A stretch of 64,000 bases of DNA from NCBI GenBank assembly GCA_936432065.2, contig OW386292.2, positions 133,873,460-133,937,459 on the forward strand. The letters are read 5' to 3'. Source of the DNA: Rutpela maculata (Eukaryota > Arthropoda > Insecta > Coleoptera > Cerambycidae). The notes beneath the pieces are model-generated. The model saw only the letters and a list, made by a program, of their open reading frames with translations, was not told where the DNA came from and made no database searches. Position numbers and translations under genes: made by a program. Positions 49,001-55,000 of this stretch are shown one piece after another; position 1 is the stretch's first letter, and each line of letters begins with the position of its first letter.

Positions 49001-52000
49001 ATTTGTCATGTCAGGGATAAGCATTATTACTGCACTCGAAGAGCTAATGCTTTCATTTACAGTTTAGGAGAGTTAGTTTTAACTAAAATAGTTTATATTA
49101 TAAAGGTTTGAAAATACTACGGGAGCCCACCCTAACTGTAAGTGCCCCCCGATCCTTGGGGACAATGTTTTTCATAAAGATTGAAGCCTAAGGAACAATT
49201 TTAGACGTCCATGTTTATAGAAAACAAACTTTTACTACTATTGTTTTTGTCATTTAACACAAAAACTAAAAAAAGATGGAGAAAAACTTTCTGCACAAAA
49301 AAACAAAGTGCATAAAATTGTCTTCAATTTTGTTCCTATACAATATTTGGATAGGAGTTACCATTTTCCAGATAAATGGTTCAGTTCTTAAAATATAATA
49401 TAAAATTCAATACAAAACGTAAGTAACACCTCATTCGCTTTCAGATTCACTATCGCTGTCTCCCAATGCATCGAATATTTCTGCTTCCTCTATTGCTTCA
49501 TTTATGATATCGTTATCATCCTCACTTTCATCTATTATGATTTGATTTGGAATCATCTCCTGAAGAATTTCAGTAAACGATTGAGGCAGCATTTTATCTG
49601 CTGAACACCAAAGAGGTTCTCCATTTTCTTGCCATCCATAATTATTCCAAGGCTTTGGAATATTGTGAATACCTTCATCGGCTAATCGCCAAATATGAGT
49701 TTGATAAACACTCGTTTTAATATTCTCGATAAGACAAGTAGTACAGTAAACAATTTTGGAGAGTTTGGGATATTTGGACCCTTTATGTAAAAACATGCGC
49801 TGATGACAAAAAAATGTTAAAAAAATTACGAACATTTTTCTTATAAATATATATATTTTTTAGCAAAAAATGCAAATATATCATAAAATAAGCATTTCCT
49901 TGAAAAAAATACAAGAATGAAAAGTGTTTAAAATCGCATTTTCCATATGACCACGGTATTAGATTTGCAATTTTCCCTTTAGTTTTCCGGAAAAATGGAA
50001 AAACTCGCATATAAAACTAAAGACGAAATTGCAAATCTAATAGCATAGCCATATGGGAAATGCAATTCTAAACACTTTTTGTTCTTATAATTTTTTCGAA
50101 AAAACGCATAGATAGGGAAATAATTGAAGAAAACTATATAATTATATATGTTAGTTTTTCCGTTTTTCCGGAAAACTAAAGAGAAAATTGCAAATCTAAT
50201 GCCATGGTTATATGGAAAATGCGATTTTAAACACTTTTTGTTCTTGAATTTTTTTGAAAAAAATGCTTATTTTATGATATATTTGCATTTTTTGCTAAAA
50301 AAATATATATAAGAACATGTTGCGACATGTTTGGAATTTTTTCAGTATTTTTTTCGTGATCAGCGCATGTTTTACATAAAGGGTCCAAATATCCCAAACT
50401 CTCCAAAATTTTCTCATTTGGCCGCCATTTTGAGCTTTGTTTTCTGTACTAAAGCTCTTGATGGTGGAATTGAAGAAAAATCAACTTTAGTGTCAATTGA
50501 TAAAGAAAAATCTTTGTCACCACATTTCTGTCTGATGGCAATTAGGCAAAGCTCGTCCATGCTGGCGCATTTCTTTGATCCATATATGGCACATGCAAAT
50601 TCCCCTAATGATGCGACTAATTTATCATCAATATTCCAGCTGCTCCCCAAATCTTGAAATGTTCGGATATACTTGGTATATTTGGGAGAAAGTAACCTTT
50701 TTAGGGGTTTTATCTTTCCTGTAATATTTGTAACTTCAAATTGGCAAATGAAAATTTGATCCCAGATTGGATAGCTCACAATTTGCAGACATTTATCTCG
50801 AAAACGGCAACTCTTATCCAAATATTGTAATAGGAACAAAACTGGAAAATTTTATGCACGTTGTTTTTTTGTGAAAAAAGTTTTTGTCCATCTTTTTTAG
50901 TTTTTGTGTTAAATGACAAAAACAACATTGGTAACAGTTTTTTTTAACATATAGCCGCCATTTTGAAAGTTCAGCCAGTTTTTTTTTTGGGGGACAAGTC
51001 TAAAATTGTTCCTTGGGCTTTAATCTTTATGAAAAACATTGTCCCTAAGGATCGGGGGGTGCACGTACAGCTAGGGTGGGATTCCCAACAAAGGGAATAT
51101 AAAGCATTAATATCTTTAAGCAAACGGTCACTGAATATGTAAAGGACTCAGATATAATGTAATACTCTTTTTGTAATGTAAAATTACTTATGACCCGCCT
51201 CCCCCATTTTTGGCTATGGGCTCTCATCCTATTATGTTCCAAACCTAACCATATTAAATTATTCTGTTATTATTTCCAGACCAGGCACAAGGATTCTATG
51301 AGAAAACACGTGCTTATTCATAGTAATTCCAGAAAATTATACAAGTGTCCTTTGTGTCCGTTCCAATCACATCTGTTGACAACCATTAAAGGCAACCATC
51401 AGTTATTACATAAGAGTGAAGAAGAGACCAGAATTTATAGGTGCGGAGTTTGCCCATTTAAGGTAAGAGATTCTATATTTGAACGGTGGCAGGCCATAAG
51501 ATTTTGATTTTCCGTAAGGTACACTTCTGTGCAATAAAATCCTGTACAATTGAAAAATCAAGTAATCCAGTTTTTACTAATATTAAGTGATGTGAATCAG
51601 TCTTTTTGGAATTCAGATTTTTTATTATCATATAGGTTATAAAAAAGTGACATTGATTGTGAAATGTCGTAAGTAAGGTATTTGGAAAAATGTTAATGAT
51701 TTAATGATTTCGATTTATAACAAATGTAAAAATTGACTTTGAAAAATTGTGTCCGAGATAAGGCCAGATTTTGAAGGCTCAAAACATTAAAAAGCGGTTT
51801 TCTGCATGGCTGTTCTGATTTTCCTATCCTTCGGCTAGCTGTTGACCTCGATGCTGGAAAATTTGTCATGGACACAGCGTCTACTGCTGTTTGAACAGGA
51901 TTTTTCCTCAAATAGCCAAGGAGCGCTTCATCTTGAGCGAGATTTGAACTTCTCGGTCGGCCTGAACTGTCTTTTCTGTTTATGATAACCTTCTTCCTCC

Positions 52001-55000
52001 CACCTTTTCCTCGTACTCATAAGGGTACTTTTATTTAAGTGATAATGGTCAGCAACTGCTCTGATAGACCATCCCTCTTCAATTTTAGAGAGAATTTTTT
52101 CGTGTTACGTTAATTTCGGCATTTCGAAAATATGACACTGACACTGACAAATAAATAAAGAATGATTTAATATAGCGAAAAATGGGATTTTATTGCACAG
52201 AAGTGTACCTTGAATATTTCTATCAAAACAGTTTAGAGTCAAATATCTCTGAATCGGTTACTTTCCATTTTATGTTTCAATGGGTTTCAGTCAGCTCTGG
52301 GGGGTCCCACTTATTTGAATTCCCTTGTGCCTGTGTAAACCATGCTCCATTTCTAATATAAATAACTGCATTCTTAACTGAGACAGACTTTAGTGCTGAG
52401 GATTTCATTTATTCATTCATATTAGATTTACAAGTATTATCAATTAAGGAAATTTAAAAAAAAGTTTATTAAAGTAACTATTTTCTTCACTTGCTTATGA
52501 GGTACTACTCAAACTTTTTAATAAAACGTTTATCATTAGGTATTTATTTTTATAAAGGATACTATTAGATCATTTTTCTCTTGTTTTAGGCGAAGACAAA
52601 TGGGGACCTAAAAAAACACACACTGGTTCATAAGGGTCCAGATGAAGTACCCATGTTTAAATGTAGCGTTTGCTCCTTCCAAACAAAATACAGATCGTAT
52701 TTAAAGCGACATTCGCTGAATCACCAAGTTCCTGAAGATGACAAAGGTCATCAATGCAATTTGTGTGACTACAAGGTGATAACCATAGATAGGAATCCAG
52801 TCCTCGATGGGCTAGTAGACAATTTTTTTCAATGGTTTTCTTATATTCGGAAATCTGTATATATACATAATAAGCGGCACTTTTTGACATACAAGTGATT
52901 TTTTTTTCACTTCCGGTTTCGCCGGAAGTGACGCTAACTTTCGATTTTTAAATGGATTGCATATTGCATTTTTGAATTCTGCATAATTTTCTGTATCCAA
53001 CGATACCAAATAAGTGACATTTCAAAACTTTCTTAGAACCTGGATGCCAACACGCCCTTTCATTCCATTAGGAAAAAAACATCAACTATATTTTGTAGGC
53101 ATGCCAATGTAAATATATTTGAAAAAGATGATGATATGACAAATCATGTGAATTTTAATTCTTGCAGGGAAAGTGGGCAGTGAACCTCAGAGTCCATTTC
53201 CGCAACGTCCACAGAAATCCCAGCGAGGGTAAAATGCACAAGTGTACTCAGTGCCCCTATCAGAGCAGATACAGCTTAGTCTTCAAAAGGCACTTGCTCC
53301 AACACATACCTGTCGAGAAGCGGACTTCGTACCCATGTGACAATTGTGACTTTCGTGCCATTACCAAGGAGGGGCTGAAAGCGCACTGGAAGAACATGCA
53401 CCAGAGTCTCGAGGAAAGGAAAAAGTTCGTATGTGCCAAATGTGGTTTTCAGGTAAGATTCCGAAATTTTCCAACCAGGTTAAAAAACTGTTAATTTTCA
53501 CACATCTGACTTTTTTGTAAACAATTCATCATAACTCCGTTATTTTTAAAGATAATGAAAAATAATCAAATATACTTTAAAAAGTTATATTTGCGTATTT
53601 TCTTTAAATGTTAAAATTTTTAAGATATATAAAGTGAATTTGTATAAATTTTAGACAATCATAACTCGGTCAATATTTTTAAGATACGGCGACTAGCCTG
53701 GGCTCAAATTAAAAGTCTTTTATCAGCTACAAAAAAGTTCCTTATAGTTTTTTTGTCTTGTATCTATTAAAGTTTCAGAATAAAAAAAATAAATGAATAA
53801 ATAAAAAGCGACAATTTTTTAATGAGCAAGATGCATGAATTTTAAAAATGCATTAATTTATTATTTTTTCATTATACATATTATATAAGCCGAGTATATA
53901 ATAAAAGGAAACTATAAAAAAAGTTATTTTGTAAAAAAAATCATTTTAAAATTCAAATTTTATCGGAACAAAACCACGTGACTATAAACGGTACTGATGT
54001 CATCTGGCATAACGTTTTAGTTTCATCCATAGACCGCAGATTTCTAAATTCACTGGTGGAGCGCATCAGTAAGAAATAACATTATATGATTGGCTAATTT
54101 GAAAAACACAGCCAATCAGCTTCGTATTTTATCCACCCAGCGGTAAATTTAGAAAAGTACGGAGACAAGTGACAAGTTTGATAGCTTTGACAGTTTACAT
54201 CTGCTAGTGCTGAAATATTAAATTGTGTGTTAATTAAATGTTAAATTTTAGTCTGCTGACCTTTAAATATCGATTTGTTTATTTTTGTAAAAATTATTAG
54301 TGTATTAATTTATCTAAGTGGTAAAAAGGACGAACAGCGACTTTGTGCAAGCTCAAAGTGACAATTTGCCGAAAATCGACGTGTTTATGATGAGCAATTT
54401 TTTGGTAATAATACCGATTATATCAGTGCAGAAATTGGAGGTCGAAAAGCGACAAGGATGCATCATTCATTGTTCGTAACAATAAATTTGTTTACGCTCA
54501 CTTGTATCCTTTTACTGCAGTTAGATTTAGATACCTAACCTCAGAATATGTAAACATAATGCATTATTTTAATATTTTTATCAACATTAACTATTGTTTT
54601 TCGTCTCAGATTATATAACTCTTTTATATTAAATAGTTTGCCACCACTAAGTACGTAGATTAAATATCTGTTGAAAATAATACTAATAAACATTGCCAAT
54701 GCTAAATGCCGGATGACGTCACACGCAAATGGTGGGAAACTTGCTTCGTTTGAACGTGTCTAAATTCTCAGCGAAACTAAATAATTTTTTTATCCTTTAA
54801 TTCCGATAAAAAAAAAATAAAAAATACATAGAAAATAACGCTTTTTAGTGATCTATTATTCGGTGATGTCAAAAAAATTTATGCATTTTGCTCATTGTAG
54901 GGGTTTTGCTATTTTGAATTTCTAGCATTTAAAAAAAAAAGGAACATTAAAATCGGTGCTTCACTGACCAGTTCCCAAATAAAACTGTAAAGGTCCTCCA

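Larger units (their letters stand above)
49121..51086 (-). mobile_element. TIR element with uncharacterised gene, split by a MITE
   Basis: Arms of about 90 bp (49121-49210 and 50997-51086) are inverted, tips GGGAGCCCACCCTA and TAGGGTGGGATTCCC. The subterminal CCTAAGGAACAATT / AATTGTTCCTTGGG matches the tips of the 45179-48383 family. No clear target duplication. Carries one gene on minus, interrupted by the TA-flanked MITE 49744-50446. Confidence 0.7.
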
